The notes: generated from the letters alone by a model not told the origin. A stretch of DNA of 64,000 nt from Saxidomus purpurata (GCA_022818135.1 JAFMSR010000018.1:18466595-18530594), one strand, 5' to 3'. Counted from the first letter of the stretch, positions 12,181 through 25,339 are shown. Numbers and translations: made by a program.

Positions 12181-13375
12181 TACCGTATTTCCCCGCTTAT
12201 AAGACGAGGAAATAAAGTCCCGATTTTTGCCTCAAAGTGGGGTCCTCGTCTTATAAGATAGGCTACAAGAATCAACCAAAAATAAAAATCAATCCTAGAT
12301 ACATTTGTGATGAAATCGGCAATATCGAATGTCATACCGCAAGTGTCTATGTGCAGACGACAGTCAAACAATTACCAGTACCGTACATTGGCGAATTACG
12401 TTAATGTGTTAACTCACCTCCGCAGACGATCACAAATGTCGCCATTTGCAATCTTTAGAATCTGATGGTAAACTTGGCGAAAATAAGTGGTGAAGACTTT
12501 TTCTGTCATATTTTTTTTTTTTCCGGTATGATATAAGCGGCCTAAAATTGATATCTGAATCAAGCGTTTTACCAAGTGTTAATTGTAAAGAAAACCGATA
12601 ATTAGTCTAGTCTGTGTATTGTTAATTCGGATATTGATTTTTGGTGACACTTTGAGATGATAATTGCCTACGGTAAATACATGTCATCGGCTGATTAATC
12701 AATTTATGAAAACATCTGGCAGCTTGTGTATAATTATTAAGAGTGCCCAGGATCCCCCAAATTAGCGACAATTACATTGTTGTTAAAAGAAAAAAGGAGC
12801 GAGAGGCTTAGACAGAAGGCCGAAATTTTACTTTTTGTAAAATTCGTTGCCGTGGTTGTTTTGTCAACATTTAATTATAGATACGAAAGTTTGCTTATTT
12901 TGGCAAACATGTTATTATTCAAAGAACTTGTAACAATGGGAATGAAAAAATAATCTTTAACTGACTTTATTGCCATCTCGCTCCTTTTTTTCTTTAAACT
13001 ACGACGTAATTGTCGCTTCTTTGGGGGATCCTCAGCACACTTAATAATTATATACAAGCTGTCATATGTTTTCACAGTTGATTAATCAGCCAATGACACA
13101 TATTTAGGCAATTATCTTTTCAAAGTGTCACCAAAAAGCAATATCCGAATTGACAATACACAGATTGGTTAATATTACTTAAAATAATCGGTGATTAAAA
13201 AATTAACTTATTTGCTTAGAAATCATCCGAACTTGAAGAAAATAAAGTAACTGGGTTTCATTAAAAAAATTGCCTCGTCTTATAACTGAGTCTGTTAAAA
13301 AAACACACAATTTCCATGGCAAAGTAGGGGGGTCGTCTTATAAGCGGATCGCCTTATAGGCGGGGAAATACAGTA
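12181..13375. mobile_element. Foldback DNA transposon with TA target duplication
   Basis: The ends read TACCGTATTTCCCCGCTTAT on the left and TACTGTATTTCCCCGCCTAT on the inverted right end, with TA at 12181-12182 and 13374-13375. Much of the interior is also inverted. For example, CCCAGGATCCCCCAAATTAG near 12747 pairs with TTTGGGGGATCCTCAGC near 13019. GATTAATCA, GGTGACACTTTGA and TAATTATTAAG also have inverted partners. The left arm is longer because 12240-12500 has no clear partner. The CAGTATTTCCCCGC-type end and TA duplication suggest the Tc1/mariner/pogo superfamily. No transposase is seen. Confidence 0.7.
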
Positions 13376-13650
13376 TGTCTTGTTGTCCTGTGCATAACAG
13401 TTATGTAGTAACTTTAGTGATATTTTTGGTGAAGCAAAGGAAGAGAATAAGAATAGACCCTACACCATGATTATTTAAATCGCTTAAATGGTAGATATTA
13501 GTAGATTATTCTAAAATATAGCCAAATATAGTGTTTTACTGTTTCAATATTTATTATTCGGTGGAAACTAGAATGAACATGTCTATGTTGTTAAATTTCG
13601 CAAGGCTTCTTTCGCAAAAATTGGAAAGAGGCACTGGCCTTCTCGATTTT

Positions 13651-15747
13651 TAGCTCGACTATTCAGAGAATATGAAGAGCTATTACAGTCACTTGTGTGT
13701 CGGCATCGGCGTTGCTTCTTTGGTTAAAGTTTTGCCTGCTAAGTACTATCATGCACATATCTCAGTAACCACTTATGATATTGACTTGAAACTTTGTTCA
13801 TGTCTTTAGGGGTGTCATACAATCAAGGCAGATAACTCTTGAAAAAATTTAGTACAAATTATGGCCCTTGTTTGACTTTTGAAAATTTGGTTAAAGTTTT
13901 GCCTGCTAGGTACTATCATGCACATATCTCAGTAACCACTTATGATATTGACTTGAAACTTTGTTCATGTCTTTAGGGGTGTCATACAATCAAGGCAGAT
14001 AACTCTTGAAAAAATTTAGTACAAATTATGGCCCTTGTTTGACTTTGAAAATTTGGTTAAAGTTTTGCCTGCTAGGTACTATCATGCACATATCTCAGTA
14101 ACCACTTATAATATTGACTTGAAACTTTGTTCATGTCTTTAGGGGTGTCATACAATCAAGGCATATAACTCTTGAAAAAATTTAGTACAAATTATGGCCC
14201 TTGTTTGACTTTGAAAATTTGGTAAAGTTTTGCCTGCTAGGTACTTTAACACCTCTGGGAAGGGTGGCGAGTAAGGAACCGAATACTGTCTGTCTCATTA
14301 TTGTTTATTTATTCACAGGTAGAAATATATAACAAATAACAGTACATAAGTAATATTCAAAAGTTCCAATTTTGTAACACAATGTTTCTATCAATTATGC
14401 TGTCTCTAAATTCATAATGCAGTAACGTATCAAATTGATATCTAAATTTCCAAAATTAACACAAAGAGATCTTTAATCTATTTTCTTTTTTCACAAAGTT
14501 CTGTTTATCACTAAGTATATCTTTCACTAAGTATTAGTATGTGTATTTATCCATTTATTCATTCATCTCCCTATAACCTGCGTATCTTTCATTTAAATAC
14601 TGAAAAATTCTTGAACGCAAAGTAGGCGGACCTTTTTAATACACCAATTAAATTTCACAATACAGACTTAGAATAATTTCTATGACCAATGAAAACTAAT
14701 ATAAGAAATGCACTCTAGGTGTTCCATTTGTCAATATAGACAGTTTTGACCATTTTATGGCATAATTCTGTGCACATAATTGTTACCTAACTTTGGACAG
14801 GATTTACAAATTAATTTGTAAGATTCATACAATTTAGAATGATAAAAGTGTCTGTTACATAATAAGATGTACCTCAGTTATATACATGTACTATAGTTGT
14901 TTACATCTGGTCCCTTGCAATCTATTTTACCTGACATTTATCAAACCCTAAAGAAAGAGGAGTTAGGCAATAAATGTGCCATCAGTCTGTTAACAAAAGT
15001 AATAAAACTATTACTGGTCAAAGTTTGAAAAGTGGTATAAAGTTATCTGCATGTTGAAGTAATGAAAAACATTTTATTTTTTAAAATACTAAAATAATGA
15101 TAATAACTTGTTGCATAAGGTAAAAAGCATTTTTGAGCTTCCTAAAAGTACTATCATGCACATATCTCAGTAACCACTTATGATATTGACTTGAAACTTT
15201 GTTCATGTCTTTAGGGGTGTCATACAATCAAGGCAGTTAACTCTTGAAAAATTTAGTACAAATTATGGCCCTTGTTTGACTTTTGAAAATTTGGTTAAAG
15301 TTTTGCCTGCTAGGTACTATCATGCACATATCTCAGTAACCACTTATGATATTGACTTGAAACTTTTTTAATGTCTTAAGAGGTGTCACAAGTCAAGACA
15401 GATAACTCTTGTTTAAATTTAGTGCAAATTATGGCCCTTGTTTGACTTTTTGAAAATTTGGTAAAGTTTTGCATGCAAGGTACTATCATGCACATATTAC
15501 AGTAACCACTTATGGTAGTTATATCAAACCTTGCAATAGTGTTCAGGGTAAATTTTGTATCAAACAATTAATTTACCAAAAATTAAATCTATTGTTATAG
15601 ATTTTGACTTTTTTTATGATTCCACTTTCCTAGTTTATACATAATAGTTAGCAGAATTTTGTTTTGCTATTACACTGATAAAAGTTTTGTTTTATTAGCA
15701 AACACCCACAATAGTCGAGCGTGCTGTCTTATGGACAGCTCTTGTTA
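13651..15747 (+). mobile_element. Second type of pearl-like non-autonomous Helitron, interrupted by an insertion
   Basis: The 5' end AGCTCGACTATT (13652) is matched by inverted AATAGTCGAGC at 15710-15720. A perfect hairpin follows, GCTGTC (15723-15728) with GACAGC (15734-15739), and then CTCTTGTT. The body is six tandem units of about 166 bp; TACTATCATGCAC starts at 13744, 13911, 14077, 14242/15149 (split), 15315 and 15481. The terminal GGACAGCTCTTGTT is shared with the other pearl-like elements here, although the core repeats differ. The general plan is that of Helentron-derived elements. Confidence 0.75.
14246..15147. mobile_element. 902-bp insertion inside the second pearl-like element
   Basis: The fourth 166-bp unit is cut after GTACT at 14241-14245 and resumes at GTACT, 15148-15152, which gives a 5-bp target duplication. 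The inserted sequence starts TTAACACCTCTGGG and ends GAGCTTCCTAAAA. No terminal inverted repeat, LTR-like TG/CA ends, poly(A) tail or open frame was seen, so its class is unknown. Confidence 0.65.
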
Positions 15748-16224
15748 AATATTATTGGGATAATGCATGGGGTTATCCAAAGTTGGAAATTTTACGTTGG
15801 GATCGAACTCTTGACCCTGCATTATTGAAGCAAACAAATTAAAAGTTAGTATCACACTATCAGCATATGTTTGAAATAAAAGGAGAGCATTGTACTGTAT
15901 ATCTTGAGTAACCAAGTAGTAAATACATGAGATAAGATGAATTTGCAGTATTCAAGGGCTAGCTTTTAAAAAAACATATTTTCTGTGTAGCAGATTTCAA
16001 TTGTGGCGTTGTTTATTTAGCAAGTATACATGTATGCAGGCTATTAGAAATAGAAATTCTCAGAAAGTATATAATCTGAATTTTATGCACTGAATTTTTA
16101 TATAAGCAGTTCTGTGACTTACATGTGGCTTGGTTTTATTAGCATGTGAGGTATGATAATTGATATTTGTTATGTGAAAGTGATATTGATCGAGGACTTC
16201 ACCAATGGTACATGTAGGCAAACC

Positions 16225-16430
16225 AAAGATTCAATAGCACAGTGGTTTGAGCATTGGTCTCCAGTATGGTAGGTCAAAGGTTGAATACCAGTCAGATTGC
16301 AAAATGTGTGCTGTTGTTAAGACTCTGAAGGCGTTTCTCAATCCACCCATCTGTATATCATCCATGAAAAAAGTTGCTGCGTTTTTTGTTTGGATGATAA
16401 CATAGTAACAGAAGAAATGTTTGAGAGCCA
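16225..16430 (+). repeat. Diverged tRNA-derived SINE
   Basis: CAGTGGTTTGAGCATTGGTC (A box) is followed by AAAGGTTGAATACC (B box). Downstream is a body containing CTGTATATCATCCATG. The rest is too diverged to place in a family. Confidence 0.5.
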
Positions 16431-16748
16431 TTCAATAAGCTCGGGAAGGCTATTTAACTAAACTAAATTGTACATAACTATAAACTGAGACAGAATTTTA
16501 GCTGTGTACATATGCTTCTATAAGCAAGCAGAGTTTTCCCTTGGGTTTTTCAAATTAGGGTCCTGGGGCTCCTTTACTAGCCATTTTGGGATTTCCTAGT
16601 AAATTTTACATAATGTACAAATGTATTTGTATGCACAAAAGCTGAAAAGGCATTAAAGTCAAAAAGGGTACAGAGATATAGTATGGTATGCATTACATGG
16701 TTAGTGTTTCTCTATGTTATTATTAAATATAAATTCAATTTGAAAATT

Positions 16749-16961
16749 CTAAGTGTAATGCATGTATGATAATTTTTTAACATTTGCACATCCAGTGGTA
16801 AATGGATTAAGCTTGGATTTATCTTTACAGAATGGGCAAAAGATTGTACTTTCATCGGCACTATACCATAGCCAAACAAAATTGTCCACCCACTCTGGTA
16901 AAAACTTCCTTTTCTTTACAGGCTTTCGTTTGCAAAGGGTAGGTCTTAAGGTGAGGTCCAC
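16749..16961 (-). pseudogene. TTF/BED-like zinc-finger fragment of a hAT-type transposase
   Basis: A 70-codon frame reads KKRKFLPEWVDNFVWLWY, then ADESTIFCPFCKDKSKLNPF and TTGC. The order basic tail, F-x-x-W, F-x-WL-like aromatic stretch, C-x-x-C and F-x-x-GC is the N-terminal zinc finger found on hAT-family transposases and domesticated relatives such as the ZBED/ZNF862 type. After GCANVKK the frame reads LSYMHYT and stops, so the distal His ligands are missing or displaced. No dimerisation or RNase H-like domain follows. It is a fragment; whether it was once part of a host gene cannot be told. Confidence 0.45.
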
Positions 16962-17049
16962 TAAAGTTGTTCCCTTTAACTTTAATAGTTTTTATCAAAT
17001 ATTCAATAAACAGATCACAGTATATATCTGCACAATGTCTCAAACAAGG

Positions 17050-17789
17050 TCAATTACCAGCCAAATTACTCAAGGCAGTCTTGAGTTGTTGCCCTTTATT
17101 GCTGAAATTTTGCCGTATAGCACTGTTGGTTCGCTATTTTGGAAACGTAACTTTACCCAACTTTTGTCTTAAACATGGTCGCAAAATTTCTGGGTGTTAT
17201 AAATTTTGTTATTAGCCACATTCTCACATTTCTTATTTTGGTATTATAAAACTGCCTCTGTTTTCCCTTTAACTCATTGATCATGTGTTGTGATGACCGT
17301 TACCTTAATTGTATGATCTATCACAAACATCTCTGAAACTCCAATAGTTTTTCATCAGATTATCACCAAACCTGATCACGGGTGAATGTAAATGGACATA
17401 GAGATCACAGCCTGGCTAAAAAAGTAGTCAGTTCACCAAAGGGACTTCTGAATTGATGAAATTTTGCAAAATTAGTGTTTTTTTGTTCTCTGGCTCGAAA
17501 ACCCTTCTTCTAAATTTATCAGACCTTGTCACAATTTTTCTTTGCATGAGCTCTTTCTATCTTAGCTGACCTAGGAATTTTGATGATACATACCTATGGA
17601 GTCTGAACTGTACTCTTGCCAAAAGGTTGGACTGTGGACATGTTGCAGATTTAAACTTGTGACCTGGATGTCTGACATGCAACCACTTGCCACAAAGCCT
17701 ACATTTCTTAGCAAATATTTTGAAAATGGGAGATTGGCTTTGTCATAAAGCATGGTTGCATAGTTATGTGTGATGTACTAGTAGCAAGT
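17050..17789. other. No clear feature
   Basis: Single-copy-looking DNA between the zinc-finger fragment and a palindromic MITE. Frames of up to 60-80 codons show no recognisable motif. 17931-19130, upstream of exon A, holds a short (TA)n near 18090 and (CAA)n near 18388 and should contain any promoter for exon A, but no core motif could be fixed. Confidence 0.4.
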
Positions 17790-17930
17790 CATTTCTGCCT
17801 CTGTGACCAGTCCATGCAGAGTGATCATGATCTGCACTGTTTGCTGTTAAGTTAGTAGATTTGCAGAGAACACCCCTTTGAACAACAAATGGTACTGTCC
17901 AAACTGTAAAATGGACAAGTCCATGTACAT
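17790..17930. repeat. Palindromic MITE, TGATCATGATCTGC family, copy 1
   Basis: GACCAGTCCATGCAGAGTGA is followed by TCATGATCTGCACTGTTTGC and, further on, AATGGACAAGTCCAT. The same words recur at 25222-25340 and 59540-59640. Confidence 0.6.
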
Positions 17931-19142
17931 GTAATAGGGTAAAATTCAGAATTTATTGTTTTTGAAGTTTTCATCATTTAATACACTTATTCTTGAACAT
18001 TTTATTGACTAGACCCAGGAATATGAGTGATGAGTTATGGTAAGACATCTGCACTTCATAATATCAGGATTCTGTAATCTTGTATAATATAATATATATA
18101 TATATATACTAATATAAATTATATAAAAATACTTTAATACTAGTATTGTAAATAGAAATATAAATGATATAAAATAATGCTAGTACTTAAAGCTGTTCAT
18201 AAATTGATACATATTACAAAAATACATGTCTAGTTTTGAAACTTTTAAATTTGTTATGAAAAGTATATAGTGGCAGATTTTGATAATAATCTATAATGCT
18301 TAACTCTGCCACTGTATGTGTTATGTTATTCTGCCCACATTGGTCATAGACCCTCGGGGATATAATACATTAAATTTTGTCATACAACAACAACAACAGC
18401 AACTAACATGTATACACATATATTGCATAACAATAATAAAATAGCATGTTTTTAGCAGTTAAATTCACAATTGTAGCAGCTAGCAGGTAATTTATAACAC
18501 TTCACTAACTGTACAAGTCATTTTGTACATACCTGTGTATTAAGTAAATGATAATGGTGACTTATTTACCCGGCTGCAAAAATTAATTGTTGTGTCAAAA
18601 ATGGACAGGTCATTATAGAGGGTGGGCGACAGCTAACTTCTGAGTGATTGTGTTGCTGATGCAGATATATAGTTAGGTTCATAAAACCTATGCTGTTCTT
18701 TCAGGACTTTTTTGAAGCACATGTCAAATTCTTATATTACTGATACTTAAAGGCATAATTGTTTCTTCATTAAAGGCTTTCAAAGCTGCATTGTGTTTAA
18801 GTGGTTTACTTGCATCGTCGGAAATTTTCGTTACTGCTTAAAATTTTAATTGACGAGGAAAAGGTTTTGTGAACTGAACAAAAATTGCGAATTTTTTGCA
18901 GAATTTCACTCTTGAATGTGAAAATTTTGCCTTGAGTAGAATTTTTGACCATTGTTTATATTGGACAAGTGTTTTATTATTAGACATTTTTGGATGTTAA
19001 TTCAAAACTTTTGTTTGGGCTGAATTTCAGAGTGGTGAAGGTTTTGTCATGTAAATGATACAAGTTTATATTCTTAACTGTACGCTTTGATACGTTTGGA
19101 GTAAATTGCATTCAGGGGATTGCATTAAGATAACTCTTCTTG

Positions 19143-19441
19143 ATGGATGATTTACCAGTGTTTCCGGATTTTCCGGACTTTCTTTTACGGGAACCTGCTC
19201 ATGTAATACGCGTACAGAGGAAGTTACCTACTCCGAGAATGTCCCCTATTCCAAGAATGTCTCCTTGTTTCGGTGATGGGTGGTATGAGTCACTGCCAGT
19301 GATACCGGGTCCGGTGTTCGATGTTCCGGATGATGATGTGTACGACTGCTTTATTTCACCAAAGAGAATGTTCCGACAGAGACTAAATAGCTTGCCTATG
19401 GAGGATTCAATTACAGAAAATTCAAATGATATGAAATTCAC
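19143..19441 (+). CDS. Candidate alternative first coding exon A (99 codons + 2 nt)
   Basis: The frame is closed upstream by TAA at 19131-19133, opens at ATG 19143 and stays open to a splice donor, CAC|GTAAGC, at 19442. Read unspliced it would stop at 19443. The exon ends two bases (AC) into a codon. The peptide begins MDDLPVFPDFPDFLLREP and is rich in proline and acidic residues. It has a duplicated PRMSPIPRMSP stretch (residues 31-41), an acidic VPDDDVYD patch (61-68) and a basic RQRLNSLP stretch in which R78xR80xxS83 fits an AKT/14-3-3 type site. No folded domain is recognisable; it looks like a disordered regulatory N-terminus. Its phase equals that of the exons at 44602 and 58442, so all three could splice to one downstream exon. 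Codon choice and CpG content stand out from the AT-rich flanks. No database comparison was possible, and the parent gene is unknown. Confidence 0.6.
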
Positions 19442-19558
19442 GTAAGCGGTTTAAATCTGTTGCAAACATTGATGATACAGTGTCTTATGACTTATAATTC
19501 TGCTCACTTTAACTTTTCCATGTACTTTTATAGAGTTGAAGCTGTATGTAATATGTAT

Positions 19559-19700
19559 ACAGTAAAACTTGTTGTACCTAGCACCCTTTGACACCACTTG
19601 ATCATGAGATCACCAGTTAAACAAGGCTTTCCATGATATGTTTCATGTTATTTGGTCCAAAGGACTACGTACTAGGGTATTATTTAAGGCAGTTTACTGT
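19559..19700. repeat. MITE just inside the first intron
   Basis: Ends ACAGTAAAACTTG and GGCAGTTTACTGT are near-inverted copies. The 142-bp interior includes CTTGATCATGAGATCACCAG. Non-coding. Confidence 0.5.
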
Positions 19701-22700
19701 TGAAAGCAGAACCGGTACTGGATAAGACAGGGCTTACTTTATATCAATATCTGATTAAAGTCCCTTTAGCACTTTGGATTTGATATTATAGTAATATAAA
19801 TTTACTGATAATAATATTATTATAACAGTGTTCTATTTACTCTAAAATACATGTAGTGTTTATATTTGCCTTTCTTTCTTTCATGAAAATGTGTGATTGC
19901 CTGTATTACTGTGCCGTATTTCTGACATGTATGTTGATATAAAAAAGTCAATTTCTGGTGTTAAGAATGTTTATGGTAGAATTGAAGTTTAATTTTAGTG
20001 GTAAGACATCTTACTTGGTAATAAAACTATCATTATCATTGCTACTTGTAATTGTAACATCCAAAGTGCCAAGGGGACTTTAAACCTGATTTTTGCTTTT
20101 GACCCTATTAGCTTTTATATAAATATGGATGCAGTACAACTATGTATATCAGTTAATAGCAGTTCATTTTAGCTTATCCTGTATTTAGGTAGAACCCAGC
20201 ACTTAGATGTTTTTAAGGGGGTATAGGTGTTGTTTTTAAGGAGGTACAGGTGTTACCTGTAGTGAGGTTCCAACCTGCAACATCCATCTTATGAACCGTA
20301 GATGTACTTGTCCTTACAGATTTGCAGGTGATTCTGGGTGTCGTGGATGTATGGAAGGGTATGCATTTGTCAGATCATGTAATATTTAACTTAAAGCATT
20401 TAAAATTGGCAGCAGTTTGTTTTGACTGTCTGTTTACTCTGAAGGAATTGACTAAAAACCATACTGTACTCGATAAAATCAAAAGTTACAGAACAAGATT
20501 CCTGGTTTGTGAAGTCCCTAAGGTATCTAGGGCAACTTACTGTCATAATGTACCTGGTTTTATAGTAAATGGCATCTGATAAATAATATAATTATATTAC
20601 GGTTAAATAGGTGACACCATTAACTTCTATACCACTATACATACAGTTCATTAAGGATATTGTGACAGTGACACGGAAGAAGATTCCGCTATTACTGTGG
20701 GAATTTATTGCATAATGTAAAGATTGAATCTTTTCTTGCATGCATGATCTACAGTATAATCTATGCAAAAGTTGACAACATATCTGTCATGTCACTGTCG
20801 CATTATTCTAAATGAATTGTAAAAGTCAGCGTAACCCCCTTTTTCACAACTACAGCTAAAGAAACATATTTCTAATTTCTGAAAGAAATAAAAAAAATGC
20901 TTTTAACTGATTGTTGGGTTCAGTGAAATTAGACAGATTAATCATTATCTTGTAAATCAATACACGAAATCTAACGATTGAACAATTAGATATCTAGTAC
21001 CAAGTTCAGTTATTGTGAAAGTTTGCAGGTTTTGCATAAACTTCCCCCTCTCGGATTATCTGTTTTCTTCATGTTTGTATAAAAACAAATTAAATTTTGT
21101 CTTGTTTTGATTTCGTGATTTACCGGGACTTATAAATACATGTGTTATATTTAGTGGAAGCAAATAGCTGTAATTAGTTTTAAACGTATTTCTGAATGAT
21201 GGCAGATTGTTTCTGCCAAAAGTACTGACTGTGAACTTTGGAAGGAATATCATTATATTGAGTACCTGCAATGTTAATTAATTGTACAGGATTTGTCTAA
21301 ACTACTGTACGAAAGTTTTCTGTTCGAAAGATGTTGGAATAAGATGTGTAAAAATATGTGTATTTGTAAGGGAGACTAATCCAGACAGTGTTATTGTAAG
21401 CTGATTGAAAAGTGTACTCAGGTTTCAGTGAAATTTCTTGAATTAGATTTCATACTTTTTGTCAATCATTTTCTAAAGTCTATGTGAAATAGATTTTATT
21501 TCAGCAGCGTTCTCTGAAAATTTATGTGGTGCCATCATGCTGCATATGATTACAGTATTCACTTTTTTTCGTAGATTGCATTTTTAGACTCACTTTGAAT
21601 TGAATTTTTAAAATGTATTGCTCTCACCCAGAAAGATTATGAGCTGAAAGTTATTTGAAAGACAAAAAGGAAAGTAGTAATTCATGATTTGGAATTTCAC
21701 CAAGATCAGTTACAGAACTTAATAAATTAATCAGTACAGCTGCACTGCCGTAAAGACAAACAACAACACAGCCTAGTTTTTGTTATTTCATTTTCTATAC
21801 GGAAATTTATTTAAGTGTGAAATGTCTTGGCAAATTATTAGTGGAACAATAACTCTCAGTCACCTTGGAGATTGTATTTAAAACAGAGATGATTCAAGTT
21901 CAGGAAGTATTATTTGAACGTGTACAATGTATTGTTATATAACATGTGCAATAAGTTAATACATGTAGCAGTCGCTTATGTTTTCACTGAAATCCCAGAA
22001 ATTATACGAATGTGCAGGAACTGTAGAGACAAAGGAATATAGAAAGTTGATATGTTACAGATCTTGAATAAGTAGTGAAGCACTCCTCGGCGGATTAATA
22101 AAAATGACATGGTAAGCCGAATGTTATTAACTACTTTTTTCATCTTTAACCTAATAACATTATATAAGTTGTACAGTACAAATGTTTGTTTTGCAAATCA
22201 ATTAAAACTGCAAGGAGGTATTAACTGATTGAAGTTAACAGTGCTACTGTTAAAATACGTATGAGATTTATTGCCAAAAGCTGCATTTTCATATAGATAT
22301 GATTACGTAGTTATTTACTTCCTCATTTAATAATGGAATTTCAAATTGGCAGTATTTAAAGGTTGTCTTCCATTTTGTCCATCAGCTTGTGTGACTTTAA
22401 TTTGAAAATGATGTACTTCAGAAACCTGACAGATATATCTTCACTGTCTTATATATATGAGGTTTACGCACAGGCTGATTTAAATTACGAACTTGTTCAT
22501 TGGCTATTTTAAGTGGTGTTTTCACAGAAATTGTACCCGCCTAAAATCTCACCAATAGCTGTGTATAAAATTATTTTTGTCAAAAGTTAACTTTAAAGGC
22601 ATCCTTCAATTTATGGGTGGATAGCGTTTTGTTATAAAATGTCACTGTATTTGCAGTTGTTTAGTCTAAATTAGAAATAAGACATTTCTCGACATATGTT

Positions 22701-23057
22701 CTTTTTGAAAAATGCCTTTATTTATTTTATAATCGTGTAAATACACATTAAGACTACATGTAGTTCTAACATTTTGAGGAAATAACTGATAGTTGCAGGT
22801 TATACCCCTTTAAGGTGTTTGTTTTTACACTGCGTGGCTCGGTGAGTCAGTTATATTTTTTGTTTACAGGCACTGCTGCACAATGTAGTCAATTATTTCA
22901 GCAATATATCATTGCAGATTGTTATAATAGTGTTGTTTGAAATAGGGTGTTGCTGGAGTAATGAAGTAGGTGGTAGATAAATTGTTCTAACTGCAGGTAA
23001 ATAAATGTAGACACACCTGGTGCTTTATGCCGTAAATATGCTAATAATCACCTACTC
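19701..23057. other. Repeat-poor intronic DNA
   Basis: No tandem or interspersed repeat was recognised, nor a coding exon. It is the longest quiet stretch following exon A, together with 23261-25214 (one C-run at 24207) and 25441-27965 (one G-run near 27607). Conserved non-coding elements could be here but cannot be seen from one sequence. Confidence 0.45.
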
Positions 23058-23260
23058 AGTACAATTAAATAAAAATCTGTTAATTTAGGATTATATGACA
23101 GTGGTACATAAAATCATGTACTGTTAATTTAGGATAATATGACAGTAGTACAATTAAATAAAAATCATGTACTGTACATTTAGGATAATATGACAGTAGT
23201 ACAATTAAATAAAAATCATGTACTATACTTTAGGATAATGTGACAGTGACTAAATAGATA
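23058..23260 (+). repeat. Tandem repeat, about 60 bp, four copies
   Basis: Units of AGTACAATTAAATAAAAATC and TGTTAATTTAGGATAATATG ACAGT repeat with small indels. Confidence 0.8.
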
Positions 23261-25214
23261 GATATGTGTATACACAAAAGTTTATACAAATTTGAATATA
23301 AAGGTAGATTGTGTACAAGAAGAGATTTTATCCTTTCATGATCCAATGAATGTACATAATAATATTAAACTTGCCTGCTGTGTCAATGTCACATTACCCC
23401 AAATGAACTGTAGAAGTCTTATTTCTAAGATTTTGAAGGGACGAAGGTTAGGGATAGCCCTTTTATGGATATACATGCAACCCTCTGTATATTGATTCAG
23501 CAGTTATGCTGTATTTGAACGTGTACGTTTGTAAACAATGGATGCAGACCAGATGTTACCAGCTTCAGAATCCATAGTTTTGTAATGATTTATTTTGCTT
23601 CATGTAAGTGTCATGGTATATATTACTTCGAGGATTTTAAATGAAATTTTACTTTCGGGAGTCGGGGGACTGTATTATGCCATACAAGTAAGCTAGATTG
23701 ATATTATTTACTTGGTGCGAAGGGGCTGGTGCATGGGTATTCAAAAAACAAGAAAGAGGGGTTGTTGATAAAGTTGATAGCTTGTCTATTACTAGTACTG
23801 TTAATAAAACATGGTTGTTTCTTAAGTGCATTAATTGCAAGCTATTTCTGTGTTGTTTTCAAACAAAATTAAAATACAATCTTTTATCACTTGATAATAA
23901 TGAACTATTAAAAATTACAAAACAATAACTTTCTTGTTTTGCTCCTGTATTATTATTAAATTTTGAGATTGATATTTTAAGTAGTTAAGCTCATAGATTT
24001 AGGTTTTAATAAATCAACTCAAAGGAAACATGAATGAGGATTACATGAACAATAAATTTCTTCTGAATTTATCACAGAAACATGTTAGGTTTGTGGTATG
24101 AACTGGCAAGCTTGATTTAGTAGTGTGCTGCCTGACTATACTGAGTGAAACTGAACCAGTCTTGATATACTTCACATGTTTTTTGTATTTTCATACTTTT
24201 TGTTAACCCCCCCCCCCCTTCCCCCCAAACAAACAAAAAATAAAAAAACAAATAGACTTCTTAACACATTAATGGGATGATGTAAATCAGCCTATAGTAC
24301 TCATGTACATGTTAATGGCACATCATTTTTTGTTTTATTATAATCTTATTAAGTGTTGCCATGGAAATAATGATGCTGAGGTCTCTTGTAAAAAAATCAT
24401 CGTATGTACTTCATGAGTATCTTTGTCTTTTTTCTTCAATATTGTTTAGCAGGTTTAGATACAAACTGGTAATATTGTGAGCCGTTTTTGAAATACACAA
24501 TGGAATAGGCATGCAACACACCCGCAGATAATTTTGCAGTTTGAAATGCTAAGATGCATTTTGTAATTACTTACCCATCTGGAAAATATTTGTAGTAATC
24601 CAAGTATAATTGCAAAATTAGAAATTTATTTGTCATTAAAATTTCGTTTTTCATAGAGAACTCTCATTCCATAATTATGAAGAGAAATAAACTTTTTTTT
24701 AATTGTAAAAAAGATACTGTATTTACTTTTTCTCTTTTGCTAAAAATATATTAATTATGTGATACAAAAAAAGATTAAGAACGTTTTACAGATGGATTTC
24801 TTCATAGTATGAAATTTAAATTATTGAATAGTATGAAATCATTTGCATCATTTTAGTATTATTATTAATAAACATTGTGTTCGTATTGAGTTATCTCTGT
24901 TATCACTTTGCCATCTTAACTCATCAGTCTATCTTTTAGTTTGACATTCTTATTAAAATTTGTAACAAGGCTGTAAAACCTCACTTTTTCAAAACAACCA
25001 TCTCAGAATATTTGATATACTTTAATTTATATTGTTTTAGAGTAGTAATTAAGAATTTCTTATATTATCAAATATCTAATTACAGGTTTTTTCGTTCTAT
25101 TTATCTTTTAAGATAAAAACTCTTCAGAGTTATCTTTTCCTGGCCCTTTATTCCTGGCAGTATGTACTGGATTCTTGTACTAAACTGTAAAGTAGCCGTC
25201 ACATTTCTAGTGGC

Positions 25215-25335
25215 TAATAATCTTGCAAGCAGTGTAGATCATGATCAGTCTACAAATCCATTCGGTTTGATCATGATCTGCACTGTTTGCTATTCAGTCA
25301 GTCAATTTATCTTAAGACTCACTCAAAGAGAGAGA
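25215..25335. repeat. Palindromic MITE, TGATCATGATCTGC family, copy 2
   Basis: GCAAGCAGTGTAGATCATGA and TGATCATGATCTGCACTGTT TGC face each other as inverted repeats around a short spacer, giving a hairpin-like MITE. Confidence 0.65.
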
Positions 25336-25339
25336 GAGG

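Noticed and set aside
15755..15850. tRNA-like SINE remnant with GAGTTCGATCCC on the minus strand
   Set aside because: Only the B box is clear; no A box or body shared with the other SINEs could be found.
20322..20579. 85-codon plus-strand frame downstream of exon A
   Set aside because: No acceptor plus donor pair that keeps the frame, no recognisable motif, stop before any good donor.
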